A stretch of DNA of 64,000 nucleotides from the NCBI RefSeq assembly GCF_002028455.1, contig NZ_MWUM01000011.1, positions 1 to 64,000 of the forward strand, written 5' to 3'. The position numbers and the translations under genes are program-made. The notes under the pieces were generated by a model. That model ran no database searches. It was not told the origin of the DNA and saw nothing but the letters and a program-made list of their open reading frames with translations. Each line of letters opens with the position of its first letter. Position 1 is the stretch's first letter. The stretch comes from Zoogloea sp. LCSB751. GTDB taxonomy: Bacteria; Pseudomonadota; Gammaproteobacteria; Burkholderiales; Rhodocyclaceae. Positions 1-11,205 of the stretch are shown one piece after another.

Positions 1-246
1 GTGATCGGCGCCAACGACGTGGTCAATCCGTCGGCTCGCACCGACAAGTCCAGCCCGATCTTCGGCATGCCGATCCTTAACGCGGATCTCGCCCAGAACG
101 TCATCGTCGTCAAGCGCGGCAAGGGCACCGGTTACTCGGGCATCGAGAACGCGCTGTTCTACAAGGACAACACCCGCCTGCTGTACGGCTCGGCCCAGCA
201 GGCCATCGGTGAGGTCATCCAGCACGTCAAGGCGCTGTCGGTGTAG
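1..246 (+). CDS. pntB: NAD(P) transhydrogenase subunit beta, C-terminal part (cut by window edge)
   Basis: This is the last 81 residues of the proton-translocating NAD(P)+ transhydrogenase beta subunit, an inner-membrane enzyme that uses the proton gradient to make NADPH from NADH. The piece covers most of the soluble domain III that binds NADP(H). It contains the GANDVVNP motif, then FGMPIL and VIVVKRGKGTGYSGIEN, the same order as in E. coli PntB. The usual FGDAK near the end reads YGSAQQ here. The reading frame is open at the left edge, so the true start lies outside the window. The stop is TAG at 244-246. A clear Shine-Dalgarno for the next gene begins about 20 bases later, so the following genes could be co-transcribed with pnt. 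Confidence 0.95.
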   Translation: MIGANDVVNPSARTDKSSPIFGMPILNADLAQNVIVVKRGKGTGYSGIENALFYKDNTRLLYGSAQQAIGEVIQHVKALSV

Positions 247-279
247 GCGCCACACCCATAACACAGGAGAGGACAGACA

Positions 280-1350
280 GTGGACGCGAAAACGGAAACG
301 ACCGGGCAGCCCGACATCGCCGGCTTTGCCGCCGCCTTCTTGCAGCAGGAAACCGGTGCGGCGGCGGTGGAGGTGCTCGGCTGCAAGCGCCTCGGCGGTG
401 GGGCGATCCAGGAGAACCTGCTGATCGATGTGGCGATCCGCGGCGGCGACTGGGACGGCCAGCACGAACTGGTGCTGCGTACCGACTCCCCATCGGGCCT
501 GGCGGTGAGCCTCGGCCGGGCCGAGGAGTTCGCGGTGCTCAAGGTAGCCTTCGCCGCCGGCGTGACGGTGCCCGAGCCCCTGTGGCTGTACCGGGATAGC
601 GGCGCGCCCGGCGGGCTGGGCAAGGACTTCTACCTGATGCGCAAGGCCGAGGGCTCCGCCGCCGCCCGCCCGCTGGTGCGCGGCGAGCTGTCCGCCGAGG
701 CGCGGGATGCGCTGCTGGCCGAGCTGGGCGCCGAATTGGCACGCCTGCATGCGGTGCGTCCGCCGGTCGCCGGGCTGGATTTCCTGCCGCTGCCGGACGG
801 CGCGCCGGCGCTGTCGCGGGTGAAGGAATACCGGCGCCGCATCGACGCCATCGGCCGGCCTCAGCCGACCCTCGAATGGGCGCTGCGCTGGCTGGAGCTG
901 AATGCCCCGGCGCGCACCGAGGTCACGCTGACCCACGGCGACTTCCGCACCGGCAACTATATGGTCGCCGACGGCCGCCTGTCGGCGGTGCTCGACTGGG
1001 AATTCGCCGGCTGGAGCGATCCGCTGGAGGACATCGGCTGGCTGTGCGCGCGCTGCTGGCGCTTCGGTGCGTGGGAGCACGAAGTCGGCGGCATCGGCGG
1101 CACTGCCGCGCTGGCCCGCGGCTACGCGGCGGTGGCAGGCCAGCCCTTCGACCTCGAGCTGCTGCCCTACTGGAAGGTGATGGGCACGATGCGCTGGGCG
1201 GTGATCGCGCTGATGCAGGCCGAACGCCACCTGTCCGGCGAGCAGCCGTCGCTGGAGCTGGCGCTGACCGGCCGCATGCTGCCGGAGATCGAGCTCGACC
1301 TGATCCAGGAAATCCAGACCATTGAAGAGGAGCGTGCCCGCCATGCGTAA
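280..1350 (+). CDS. Phosphotransferase family protein (LvaA / ACAD10-11 kinase-like)
   Basis: A 356-residue protein of the aminoglycoside phosphotransferase/choline kinase fold (APH family). The catalytic loop HGDFRTGN is at about residues 221-228, and the metal-binding LDWEFAGWSDPLEDIGW follows. The GTG start at 280 is preceded by AGGAGAGGA at a good distance. It overlaps the next gene by eight bases, and an acyl-CoA dehydrogenase follows. This trio matches the Pseudomonas putida lvaABC genes and, in a split form, human ACAD10/ACAD11. There the kinase phosphorylates the 4-hydroxyl of a 4-hydroxyacyl-CoA so that the dehydrogenase-like partner can eliminate phosphate. The family is clear. The substrate is inferred from the neighbours, and it is not an antibiotic-resistance kinase by context. 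Confidence 0.85.
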   Translation: MDAKTETTGQPDIAGFAAAFLQQETGAAAVEVLGCKRLGGGAIQENLLIDVAIRGGDWDGQHELVLRTDSPSGLAVSLGRAEEFAVLKVAFAAGVTVPEPLWLYRDSGAPGGLGKDFYLMRKAEGSAAARPLVRGELSAEARDALLAELGAELARLHAVRPPVAGLDFLPLPDGAPALSRVKEYRRRIDAIGRPQPTLEWALRWLELNAPARTEVTLTHGDFRTGNYMVADGRLSAVLDWEFAGWSDPLEDIGWLCARCWRFGAWEHEVGGIGGTAALARGYAAVAGQPFDLELLPYWKVMGTMRWAVIALMQAERHLSGEQPSLELALTGRMLPEIELDLIQEIQTIEEERARHA

Positions 1351-1717
1351 CCTGCCCGACGCCGCCGACCTGTTGAAGACCGCCCGCGACGGCCTGCTCA
1401 ATGGCTTGTTGCCCCACCTCCCCAAGGAACACCACTACACCGCGCTGATGGCCGCCAACGCGCTGGCCATCGCGCTGCGCGAGATCCAGTCCGACGCCGG
1501 CCATGCGCAGGCTGAAGCCACGCTGCTGCACGAGTTGTATGGCAGCGCTGCTGCCAGCGAAGGCGTCGACGCGTTCGCTACCCGCCTGGCCAGCGACCTG
1601 CGCACGGGCCGCTTCGATGCGCGTCTGCCGGAAGTCGGCAGCCTGCTGCTGGCCGAGGTGAGCGCCCGGCTGCGCGTCTCGAATCCCAAATACCTCAAGC
1701 AGGCCGGCCTCGCCTGA
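1343..1717 (+). CDS. DUF6285 protein (LvaB-like small partner)
   Basis: A 124-residue, mostly helical protein without membrane segments. I recognise it as the DUF6285 type that sits between the APH-like kinase and the acyl-CoA dehydrogenase in many proteobacteria. In P. putida the corresponding small protein LvaB is needed for activity of the kinase LvaA. The ATG at 1343 is chosen because GAGGAG lies just upstream. An in-frame TTG at 1322 is possible but has no such signal. The start overlaps the end of the kinase gene, so translation is probably coupled. The function as a kinase cofactor is inferred from gene order. Confidence 0.75.
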   Translation: MRNLPDAADLLKTARDGLLNGLLPHLPKEHHYTALMAANALAIALREIQSDAGHAQAEATLLHELYGSAAASEGVDAFATRLASDLRTGRFDARLPEVGSLLLAEVSARLRVSNPKYLKQAGLA

Positions 1718-1731
1718 ACCGGAGATACCTC

Positions 1732-2904
<1,173 letters not shown>

Positions 2905-3021
2905 GCCGCTCTCCCGCGGCCCGGCCGTTGCCGCCCGACGAGCGTGCGCCGGGCCATGCGTGCTTGACCGCCGGCCCGGCGCGCCGCAGCATGGCACGGT
3001 TTCCCACCGCCGTCCGTGCCG

Positions 3022-3990
3022 ATGCCGCCCTCCGTCCATCCTGCCGAACCCACCCTCGCCCTGCGTGCCAGCCCGCTGCTGGCGGGCCTGCTGGCCACCC
3101 GCCCGGCCTTCCTCGGGGTGACCCTGTTCGCCTGCCTGATCGGGCTGGCGGTGGCCCACGGCAGCGGCGTTACCATCGACAAGCTGAAGGCCGGGTTGAC
3201 GATCTTCTTCGCCCTCGTCGCGCATGCCGGCATCAACGTCCTCAACGACTACTACGACGCACAGAGCGGTGCCGATGCGGCCAACGAGGAGCGCCTGTTC
3301 CCCTTTACCGGTGGCAGCCGCTTCATCCAGAACGGGGTGCTGTCGGAGGCCGAGGCTGGGCGCCTGGGCTTCGGCCTGCTCGCCGCGGTGGTGCCGGCCG
3401 GGCTGTGGCTGGCCTGGGCGTCGGCGCCGGGGCTGATCCTGATCGGCCTCGCAGGCCTCTTCCTCGGCTGGGCCTACACCGCGCCGCCGCTGGCGCTGGT
3501 ATGCCGTGGGCTGGGCGAGCTGGCCGTCGCGGCGGGCTGGCTGATCGTGGTGGTCGGCAGCGACTTCGTGCAGCGCGGCACCTTTTCGCAGTTGCCGGCC
3601 ATCGCCGGCCTGTCCTACGCGCTGCTGGTGGCGGCGATCCTGTTCATCAACGAATTCCCCGACCGGCGCGGCGACGAGGCGGCCGGCAAGCGCACCCTGG
3701 TGGTCCGCCTCGGGCCGCAGGTCGCCAAGTGGGTTTACCTCGGCCTGGTGCTGCTGGCCTACGCCTGGCTGGTGTTGATGGTCGGGCAGAACGTGCTGCC
3801 GCAGGGCGCCGCCGCCGCCGCGCTGACGCTGATCTTCTCCTTCCGCGCCGCCCGCTATCTGCTGGCCCATGCCGGCGAGCCGGCCGAGCTGGCGCCAGCC
3901 CTCAAGCTGACCATCGTCGCTGCCAACCTGCACGGCCTGGCGCTTGCCGCCACGCTGACCCTCGGGCGCTGGCCGGGAGCCCTGTCATGA
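3022..3990 (+). CDS. UbiA-family prenyltransferase (MenA-like)
   Basis: A polytopic membrane protein of about 322 residues. The first Asp-rich motif of the UbiA superfamily appears as NVLNDYYDAQSGAD near residue 75, and the second as NEFPDRRGDEAAGKRT near residue 215. Together they position the prenyl diphosphate and Mg2+. The NDYYD spelling and the RTLVVRLG segment are closer to MenA/UbiA-like 1,4-dihydroxy-2-naphthoate-type enzymes than to UbiA proper. No quinone-biosynthesis gene is adjacent, so the aromatic acceptor is unknown. An in-frame GTG lies two codons upstream of the chosen ATG and neither has a strong Shine-Dalgarno. The stop overlaps the next start in ATGA, so the two genes are coupled. 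Confidence 0.8.
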   Translation: MPPSVHPAEPTLALRASPLLAGLLATRPAFLGVTLFACLIGLAVAHGSGVTIDKLKAGLTIFFALVAHAGINVLNDYYDAQSGADAANEERLFPFTGGSRFIQNGVLSEAEAGRLGFGLLAAVVPAGLWLAWASAPGLILIGLAGLFLGWAYTAPPLALVCRGLGELAVAAGWLIVVVGSDFVQRGTFSQLPAIAGLSYALLVAAILFINEFPDRRGDEAAGKRTLVVRLGPQVAKWVYLGLVLLAYAWLVLMVGQNVLPQGAAAAALTLIFSFRAARYLLAHAGEPAELAPALKLTIVAANLHGLALAATLTLGRWPGALS

Positions 3991-4673
3991 GTCTCGAACT
4001 GCCCTTCGCCGCCGCGGACATCCACGGCATCATCTTCGACATGGACGGCCTGCTGCTCGACAGCGAGCGCGTGGCCCTCGCCACCGTCGCCGCGGCGGCG
4101 GCCGAGCTGGGGCTGGAATGGCGCGCCGAAGTGGGGCTGGCGATGGTCGGCCTCAACGCGCAGGACGGCCCGAAGGTGATCCGTCGCCACCTGGGCGAGG
4201 ACTACCCGGTGGCCGATCTCTACGACGCCTTCGGGCGCATCTACGAGGCGGCCATCGCCGCCGGCAGGATTCCGCTGAAGGGCGGCGTGGTCGAGCTCTT
4301 CGACGTGCTCGACGGCCTGTCCCTTGGCCGCGTGGTGGCCACCTCGACGCGCCGTTCCCGTGCCGAACCCAAGCTGGCGGCGGTGGGCCTGCTGCCGCGG
4401 GTGCACGGCATGGTGTGCGGCGACGAGGTGAGCCGCGGCAAGCCGGCGCCGGACATCTTCGTGGCGGCGGCCGCGCGCCTCGGCGTGCCGGTGGCGAACT
4501 GCCTGGTGCTGGAGGACTCCAATGCGGGCGTGCGCGGTGCGCTGGCGGCCGGCACGCGGGTGGTGATGGTGCCCGACCTGCTGCAGCCCGCCGACGACGT
4601 GCGGGCGGCCGGCGTGCCGGTGGCCGTCAGCCTTCACGACATCGCCGGCTTTCTGGTAGCAAGGAGCGGCTGA
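3987..4673 (+). CDS. HAD-superfamily hydrolase (beta-phosphoglucomutase/Gph-like)
   Basis: A 228-residue haloacid dehalogenase-type phosphatase. Motif I is FDMDGLLLDS near residue 17 (nucleophile and acid Asp), motif II is the ST of VATSTRR, motif III is the Lys of GKPAPDIF, and motif IV is LVLEDSNAG. The helical cap between motifs I and II places it with subfamily I phosphatases that act on small phosphorylated sugars or metabolites. It overlaps both neighbours (ATGA upstream, TGATG downstream), so it is part of one translated unit. The substrate is not predictable. Confidence 0.9.
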   Translation: MSLELPFAAADIHGIIFDMDGLLLDSERVALATVAAAAAELGLEWRAEVGLAMVGLNAQDGPKVIRRHLGEDYPVADLYDAFGRIYEAAIAAGRIPLKGGVVELFDVLDGLSLGRVVATSTRRSRAEPKLAAVGLLPRVHGMVCGDEVSRGKPAPDIFVAAAARLGVPVANCLVLEDSNAGVRGALAAGTRVVMVPDLLQPADDVRAAGVPVAVSLHDIAGFLVARSG

Positions 4674-5005
4674 TGCGTCGATTCCTGTTGGTGGCGGCCT
4701 GCCTGCTGGCATCACCGGTCCCGGCGGATGAGGCGGCTTCGGCGGGCTTCTGCCTGTTTCCGCTGCCTTCCGACAGCGGCGTGCAGCGCTGGATCAACCT
4801 GGGCATCGTGCAGTATGTGGACGTCCGGCCCGACGAGGTCCGGATCTATTTCGGCGGCGGCAACCTGGGCAGCGGCCACGAGGCGCGCATCCCGGCGAAG
4901 GGCCGCGAGGAGGCCGACGCGCTCCTGGCCCGGCTGCGCCGCGCGGCGGCAGCCTGTGCCAAATCCAATCCGGCCAACCCGGCCAATTCAGGAGGAACTC
5001 CGTGA
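4673..5005 (+). CDS. Small exported protein of unknown function
   Basis: A 110-residue protein with a clear signal peptide: MRRFLLVAACLLASPVPA followed by DEAA, a likely signal peptidase I site near residue 18. The mature part has two short beta-like stretches (QYVDVRPDEVRIYF and following) and a helical tail. It contains two cysteines that could form a periplasmic disulphide. The start overlaps the HAD stop (TGATG) and the stop overlaps the GST start (GTGA). I recognise no family. The coupling suggests steady co-expression and not a shared pathway. Confidence 0.7.
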   Translation: MRRFLLVAACLLASPVPADEAASAGFCLFPLPSDSGVQRWINLGIVQYVDVRPDEVRIYFGGGNLGSGHEARIPAKGREEADALLARLRRAAAACAKSNPANPANSGGTP

Positions 5006-5613
5006 AACTCATCGGCATGCTGGATTCACCCTTCGTACGGCGCAGCTTCATCACCGCCCGGATGCTCGGCATCCCCTTCGAGCACCAGTCCCTGTCGGTC
5101 TTCCGCAATTTCGACGAATTCCACGCCATCAACCCGCTGGTCAAGGCCCCGACGCTGGTCTTCGACGACGGCGAGGTGATGGTGGACAGCACCCACATCA
5201 TCGCCTGGCTGGAGCGCATCGCGCCACCCGGCAAGAGCCTGTTCCCGTCCGACGCGGCAGCCCTGCGGCGCTGTCTGCAGCTCACCAGCCTGGGCCTGGC
5301 GGCGGCCGAAAAGAGCGTGCAGCGGGTCTATGAGATGCAGGTGCGCCCGAAAGAGTGTCGCGATCCGGACTGGCTGCGCCGCGTCGAGGGGCAGATCCGC
5401 GACACCTATGCGGTGCTCGAACGGCACGTCGGCGACGCCGACTGGCTGTGCGGCGCGCGGCCGACCCAGGCCGATATCAGCGTGGCGGTAGCCTGGCGTT
5501 TCACGCATTATTCGGCCCCCGGCCTGGTGGCGAGCAGTGACTACCCGGCCCTCGCCGCGCTGGCCGCCAATGCCGAGGCCCTCCCGGCCTTCATGGCGGC
5601 CGACTACAGCTAA
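5002..5613 (+). CDS. Glutathione S-transferase family protein
   Basis: A 203-residue cytosolic GST. The N-terminal thioredoxin-like half begins MKLIGMLDSPFVRRS and includes the cis-Pro site (LVKAPTLVFDDG) and the glutathione gamma-Glu contact in VDSTHIIAWLE. The C-terminal half is all helical with the N-capping Asp region ADISVAVAW. It starts with GTG after the Shine-Dalgarno GGAGGA. The family is certain. The electrophilic substrate is unknown. Confidence 0.9.
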   Translation: MKLIGMLDSPFVRRSFITARMLGIPFEHQSLSVFRNFDEFHAINPLVKAPTLVFDDGEVMVDSTHIIAWLERIAPPGKSLFPSDAAALRRCLQLTSLGLAAAEKSVQRVYEMQVRPKECRDPDWLRRVEGQIRDTYAVLERHVGDADWLCGARPTQADISVAVAWRFTHYSAPGLVASSDYPALAALAANAEALPAFMAADYS

Positions 5614-5634
5614 CTTCTTTCCCCGCGAGATTCG

Positions 5635-6225
5635 ATGATCGGACGCATCACCGGCCGCCTGGCCGAAAAGAACCCGCCGCAGATCCTGGTCGACGTGAAT
5701 GGCGTCGGCTACGAACTGGAAGTGCCGATGAGCACCTTCTACGGCCTGCCTGCCACCGGCCAGAGCGTCAGCCTGTCCACCCACATGGCGGTGCGCGAGG
5801 ACGGACACTTTCTGTACGGCTTCGCCACCGAGGACGAGCGGGCGGCCTTCCGCCAGTTGCTGAAAGTGGCCGGCATCGGCGCGCGCACCGCGCTGGCGGT
5901 GCTGTCCGGCCTGTCGGTAGCCGACCTGGCCCAGGCGGTGGCGCTGCAGGAGAGCGGGCGGCTGGTGAAGATCCCCGGTATCGGCAAGAAGACCGCCGAG
6001 CGCCTGCTGCTGGAGCTGCGCGACAAGCTCGCCAAGGCTTTGCCGGCGGTGGCCGGCGGCGTTGCCGCCAGCCTGCCCGGCGACGACCGGGGCGACATCG
6101 TCAACGCCCTGCTGGCCCTTGGCTACAACGAGAAGGAAGCTCTCGGCGCGGTCAAGAACCTGCCGGAGGGCATCGGCGTCTCGGACGGTATCCGCCAGGC
6201 GCTGAAGGGCTTGTCGAAGGCCTGA
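5635..6225 (+). CDS. ruvA: Holliday junction DNA helicase subunit RuvA
   Basis: RuvA of 196 residues, the usual length. The N-terminal OB fold starts [12 protein letters not shown]. Two helix-hairpin-helix motifs follow ([18 protein letters not shown] and [19 protein letters not shown]). The C-terminal domain III ([16 protein letters not shown]) regulates RuvB. RuvA tetramers clamp Holliday junctions and recruit RuvB rings for branch migration. The usual upstream partner ruvC is not here: a GST gene precedes it, and ruvB is separated by one permease gene. Confidence 0.98.
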   Translation: MIGRITGRLAEKNPPQILVDVNGVGYELEVPMSTFYGLPATGQSVSLSTHMAVREDGHFLYGFATEDERAAFRQLLKVAGIGARTALAVLSGLSVADLAQAVALQESGRLVKIPGIGKKTAERLLLELRDKLAKALPAVAGGVAASLPGDDRGDIVNALLALGYNEKEALGAVKNLPEGIGVSDGIRQALKGLSKA

Positions 6226-6347
6226 AACCCCGGTTGCCCGCGGGACGGCGCCGGCCCGTGCCGGCGGCGGGGCCGTCGCGGTACGGCGGAGGTGGCACTG
6301 TCTAAAAGATCAGGGATAATTCCGCTCATTCCATTCGAGAGGCGCCC

Positions 6348-7423
6348 ATGACTCCCAGACGCACTGCCCAGCTGGCCATCACCGCCGTGTTGCTCCTTGG
6401 CTGCGCCCTCGTGCTCAGCCCCTTCTTCGCGGCCATCCTGTTCGCCGGCACGGTGTGCGTGACCACCTGGCCGATGTACCAGGCCCTGCACCGGCGCCTC
6501 GGCCGCCGCGACGGGCTGGCGGCGCTGACGATGACGTTGTTGCTGACGGCCGTGCTGCTGGTGCCGATGGTCGGCCTGGCCGCCTCGCTGACCGATTCGG
6601 CGATCACGCTGGTCGATTACGTGCGTGGCCTTATCGAGCAGTCCGATGGCAAACCGCCCCACTGGCTGCGTGACATCCCGCTGGTCGGCGCCGACATCGA
6701 CGCCTACGTGCGCAAGCTGGCCCACAGCCAGACCGAGGTGCGCAAGCTGGCGCTGGAGGCCATCGAGCCGGCGCGCAAGTTCGCGCTGGGCCTCGGCGGC
6801 GTGGTCGGCCAGGGCTTGCTGCAGATCTCGCTGGTGCTGTTCATCGGCTTCTTCCTGTACCGGGACGGGGCGCGTCTCGAGGCCCAGCTGGAAGTCGGCG
6901 CCGCGCGCCTGGGCGGGCCGGTGTGGGGCGACCTGCTGCACCTGGCCGGCAGCACCGTCAAGGCAGTGATGATCGGCATCGTCGGTACCGCCGCGGCCCA
7001 GGCCCTAGTGGCGCTGGTGGGCTTCCTGGTGGCCGGCGTGCCGGGGGCGCTGCTGCTCGCCGCCGGGGTGTTCTTCCTGTCGCTGGTGCCGATCGGGCCA
7101 CCGCTGATCTGGGGTGGCGCCGCCTTCTGGCTGTACCAGCAGGGGGAGAGCGGCTGGGGGATTTTCATGACCTTGTGGGGCTTGCTGGCGATCAGCTCGG
7201 TGGACAACTTCCTCAAGCCGATCCTGATCAGCCGCACCTCCAGCCTGCCGATCCTGCTGATCGCCCTCGGTGCCTTTGGCGGCGTGCTGGCCTTCGGCTT
7301 CATCGGCATCTTCCTCGGCCCCACCTTCCTGGCCCTTGGCCAGGCCTTGTTCACCAGCTGGACCGTCAGCCGTCCGGCCGAGGCGCCGGCCGATGAACTC
7401 GCAGAGGCCCCGGAGGGCCGTTC

Positions 7424-7427
<4 letters not shown>
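6348..7427 (+). CDS. AI-2E family transporter (permease)
   Basis: A 359-residue integral membrane protein of the AI-2E (PerM/YdiK-like) family. Hydrophobic pairs flank a soluble loop at about residues 95-150. The central [17 protein letters not shown] and the C-terminal [20 protein letters not shown] are characteristic of the family. Family members export small solutes or act as Na+/H+ antiporters, and the substrate here is unknown. The stop overlaps the ruvB start (ATGA), so ruvB translation is coupled to this gene. The roughly 120 bases upstream contain a GC-rich hairpin near 6243-6275. Confidence 0.9.
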
Positions 7428-8499
<1,072 letters not shown>

Positions 8500-8503
<4 letters not shown>

Positions 8504-9030
8504 GCGTCGGAGCTGCTCAGCGCGGTGTGCACCCGCTCGGCGGTGCTCAGGAAATCGTCGAGGTTTTCCTGGTCGAGGGGCTGGATGTACAGCCGGGCGG
8601 CCTTGGCGGTGATCGTCAGACCGCCTTTCTGATCGCGTGCGATCCAGCCCTGCTGGATCAGGTTGCTGACCTTGCGGCGGACGGTTTCCCGCGGGATGCC
8701 GGTGGACGAGCTGATCGAGAAGGCATTGCAGGGGCGCAGCGGCAGGTGGCGGAAGTCGTCTTCGGCGGTGCTCCTGATGATGGAGGTCAGGGTCTGGTCG
8801 TCCAGACCGAGGCCGCCGATGTTGTAGAGGCCGACTTCGCCGAGGACGATCGGCAGCAGCAGATCGCCGTCGAAGGCGGCATACAGGCGCACCAGGTAGC
8901 GCAGGTTGTAACGGGACAGGAGGAGGGCGGCGGCGCGTCGGTCGGGGCCTGCCAAGGCCCCGTTATCGCCCGCCATGGAGGGGGCGAGGAAGACCGACTC
9001 GCGGGAGCCAGGGGGCAGGGGGGTGTCCAT
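8500..9030 (-). CDS. Winged-helix transcriptional regulator, unknown target
   Basis: A 176-residue protein. The C-terminal third is a winged helix-turn-helix ([27 protein letters not shown], about residues 112-138) of the IclR/MarR/Crp-like kind. The N-terminal part is helical with no recognised ligand-binding fold. The Met at 9030 is preferred because GGAGC lies just upstream. In-frame Mets at 9042 and 9120 would extend it. No divergent gene is close enough to name a target. I cannot assign a family beyond the DNA-binding fold. Confidence 0.75.
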
Positions 9031-9148
9031 CGGTAGCTCCATCGGAATAATCAATCGGAATTCTGAAACAGAATTTAACCATTCGGTGGCCTGAGCATAC
9101 ACACCTCTTGCCAATCGCATGCCGAAGAACTACCCGTTTTGGGTTTTC

Positions 9149-10333
9149 CTAGATCTGGCAGGCCAATCCCTTCAGGTATTCGCCTTCCGGAACGGCCAGC
9201 CCGATGGGGTGGTCGGGGGCGGCGGACAGGCGGTGCAGGACGCGCGCTTCGACACCGACGTCCGCAGCTGCTCCGGCAACGATTTTCTGGAACAGTTCCA
9301 GGCCGATGCCGCCGGAACAGGAATAGGTCATCAGGATGCCGCCCGGGTTGAGCAGACGGAAGCCCAGCAGATTGATGTCCTTGTAAGCGCGGGCGGCCCG
9401 CTCGGCGTGGGCGGCGGACGGTGCGAACTTGGGTGGGTCGAGGACGATCAGGTCGAACTTGCGGCCTTCGGCCTTGAAGCCACGCAAAGCCTGGAAGACG
9501 TCGTCCTCGCGCCATTCGGCGCGGCTGGCGTCGAGCTGCGGGTTGTGGGCCAGGTTGCGGGCGGCGGTGACCAGCGCCGGGCCCGACGAGTCTATCGAGA
9601 TCACGCTCTTCGCGCCGCCGGCCAGGGCCTGCAGCGAGAAGCCGCCGGTGTAGCAGAAGCAGTTGAGCACGTCGCGGCCGGCGGACAGCTGGCCGGTAAG
9701 CAGGCGGTTTTCGCGTTGGTCCAGGTAGAAGCCGGTCTTGTGGCCGCTGACCACATCCACTTCCATGCGCACGCCGTTCTCGACGATGCTCAGCGTCTCC
9801 GGCAATTCGCCGTGGGCCACGCCGGTGACCGGACCGAGGCCTTCCAGCTTGCGCACGTCGGAGTCGGAGCGCTCATAGACGGTGCTGCAGCCGGTGGCCT
9901 GGACCAGGCCGGCGACGATCGCATCGCGCCACTTGTCGGCCCCGGCGCTGGTCAGCTGGACCACCACCACTGGACCGAAGCGGTCGGCGATGACGCCCGG
10001 CAGTCCGTCCGATTCGCCGTGGATCAGACGCACGCCGTCCTGTCCGGCCAGCCACGGATGGGTGGCCCGCCGCGCCACCGATGCGGCGACGGCACGTTTG
10101 ATGAAGGCGTGGTCCACCGACTGGTCGCAGTCGAAGGTCCATACCCGCGCGCGGATCTGCGATTCCGGCGACCACGCCGCCCGCGCCAGCGCCCGCCCGT
10201 CGGCGTCCTTCACCAGCACCGTGTCTCCCGGCCGCGCCCGTCCCTCCAGCCGGTCCACGGAACCGGCAAAGATCCAGGGGTGACGACGGAGCACGGAACG
10301 TTCCTTGCCGGGCTTGAGAATGAGATCGGTCAT
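9149..10333 (-). CDS. rlmI: 23S rRNA (cytosine-C5) methyltransferase, RlmI-type
   Basis: A 394-residue class I SAM-dependent methyltransferase of the RlmI/RlmO family. An N-terminal PUA-like RNA-binding domain comes first (LILKPGKERSVLRRHPWIFAG), then an EEHEE-type linker. The catalytic domain has the SAM loop LNCFCYTGGFSL, the acidic VISIDSS and the motif IV-like LIVLDPPKFAPS. TYSCSGG provides a conserved Cys. RlmI methylates C1962 of 23S rRNA, which is the likely role here. The start is the Met at 10333. An upstream in-frame Met would add 14 residues without a better ribosome-binding signal. Confidence 0.85.
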   Translation of the reverse strand: MTDLILKPGKERSVLRRHPWIFAGSVDRLEGRARPGDTVLVKDADGRALARAAWSPESQIRARVWTFDCDQSVDHAFIKRAVAASVARRATHPWLAGQDGVRLIHGESDGLPGVIADRFGPVVVVQLTSAGADKWRDAIVAGLVQATGCSTVYERSDSDVRKLEGLGPVTGVAHGELPETLSIVENGVRMEVDVVSGHKTGFYLDQRENRLLTGQLSAGRDVLNCFCYTGGFSLQALAGGAKSVISIDSSGPALVTAARNLAHNPQLDASRAEWREDDVFQALRGFKAEGRKFDLIVLDPPKFAPSAAHAERAARAYKDINLLGFRLLNPGGILMTYSCSGGIGLELFQKIVAGAAADVGVEARVLHRLSAAPDHPIGLAVPEGEYLKGLACQI

Positions 10334-10403
10334 GACAGTGGCGCTATGAAAATGAGGAGCAACAGAGAGGGACAAACAGAGAAAAAACAGATCAACAACA
10401 CCC

Positions 10404-10527
10404 GGCTAGGGGGCAGAAGGCGTAGCGAGCCGCCCGAGGTTGCAGCGAGGCGCACTGCCGTACTCAAGTACGGCGAGCACCGCAGCCGCGAGATCGGGCT
10501 GCGTAGTAGCCTTATGCCCCCCTAGCC
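10404..10527. repeat. 124-bp imperfect inverted repeat (MITE/BIME-like hairpin)
   Basis: The whole segment is close to its own reverse complement. The outer arms GGCTAGGGGGCA and TGCCCCCCTAGCC pair with one bulge. The inner arms pair imperfectly through AGAAGGC...GCCTTA and GAGGTTGCAGCGAG...CCGCAGCCGCGAG. The centre is TGCCGTACTCAAGTACGGCG. The right end supplies the TAG stop codon of the minus-strand DUF484 gene. It could act as a terminator between that gene and the RlmI-type gene, or be a small non-autonomous element. No flanking direct repeat is obvious. Confidence 0.7.
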
Positions 10528-11172
10528 AAGTTGGCGGATGAGGGCGGCGCTGACCATCTCACCGATGCGGGTGACGTACAGCGTGCCCATCTCAGGATAG
10601 AACCGTTCCGGATCTTCGCTGCCCATGGCGAGCATGCCGAAGGTCTGGTCGTCGCGGCGCAGGGGCACCAGGGCCACCGAGCGGATCAGTCGACTCACCG
10701 GGCCGAACCAGCTGGTGGCTTCGCGCAGGGCCGGGGTGCCGCAATAAGGCTGCATCAGGTCGCCGCTGAAGAAGCGGACTTCCTCGCCGACCGGCAGGAA
10801 TTCCGGCCCGCTGCGGGTCAGCACGCTATTCCATACGCGGAAGGCCACGTGGGGTACGGCGAAGTCTTCCTGCAGGTGCAGGTAGATGACCTGGCGGATG
10901 GCCTCGAAATCTTCTGCTTCCAGCAGTGAGACGGTCAGGCGATGGACCTTGGCGCTGATGCCGTCGTTCTCCTCGCCGAAGGACAGCAGCTCGGCGAACT
11001 TGTCCTCAAGTTGGGCGATGCGGTCGCGCAGCGCGATCAGCTGGCGCTCGGTGAGGGATATCGCGTGGCCCGTGTGCGGGTGGCCCACCGTCAGGTCGGT
11101 CAGCAGGGTCGAGTGTTCGTCGAAGAAGTCGGGATGCTCCTGCAGGAACTGGACGACGTCGGAAGGGTTCAT
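10522..11172 (-). CDS. DUF484 family protein (GAF-like)
   Basis: A 216-residue protein that begins MNPSDVVQFLQEHPDFF, the typical opening of DUF484. A short coiled region (LIALRDRIAQLEDKFAELL) leads into a GAF-like domain ending with MGTLYVTRIGEMVSAALIR. DUF484 genes commonly sit after dapF and before xerC in proteobacteria. Here the dapF side is kept but no xerC follows. The gene lies 33 bases after dapF on the same strand. Biochemical function is unknown. The last codons lie inside the 124-bp inverted repeat. Confidence 0.85.
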   Translation of the reverse strand: MNPSDVVQFLQEHPDFFDEHSTLLTDLTVGHPHTGHAISLTERQLIALRDRIAQLEDKFAELLSFGEENDGISAKVHRLTVSLLEAEDFEAIRQVIYLHLQEDFAVPHVAFRVWNSVLTRSGPEFLPVGEEVRFFSGDLMQPYCGTPALREATSWFGPVSRLIRSVALVPLRRDDQTFGMLAMGSEDPERFYPEMGTLYVTRIGEMVSAALIRQLG

Positions 11173-11205
11173 GGCATTGAGGCCGGGTGCGGCGCAGGTG
11201 AGGGG

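Noticed and set aside
280..1350. Aminoglycoside resistance kinase.
   Set aside because: The APH fold is shared, but the neighbours (DUF6285 and an ACAD11-like dehydrogenase) point to acyl-CoA metabolism.
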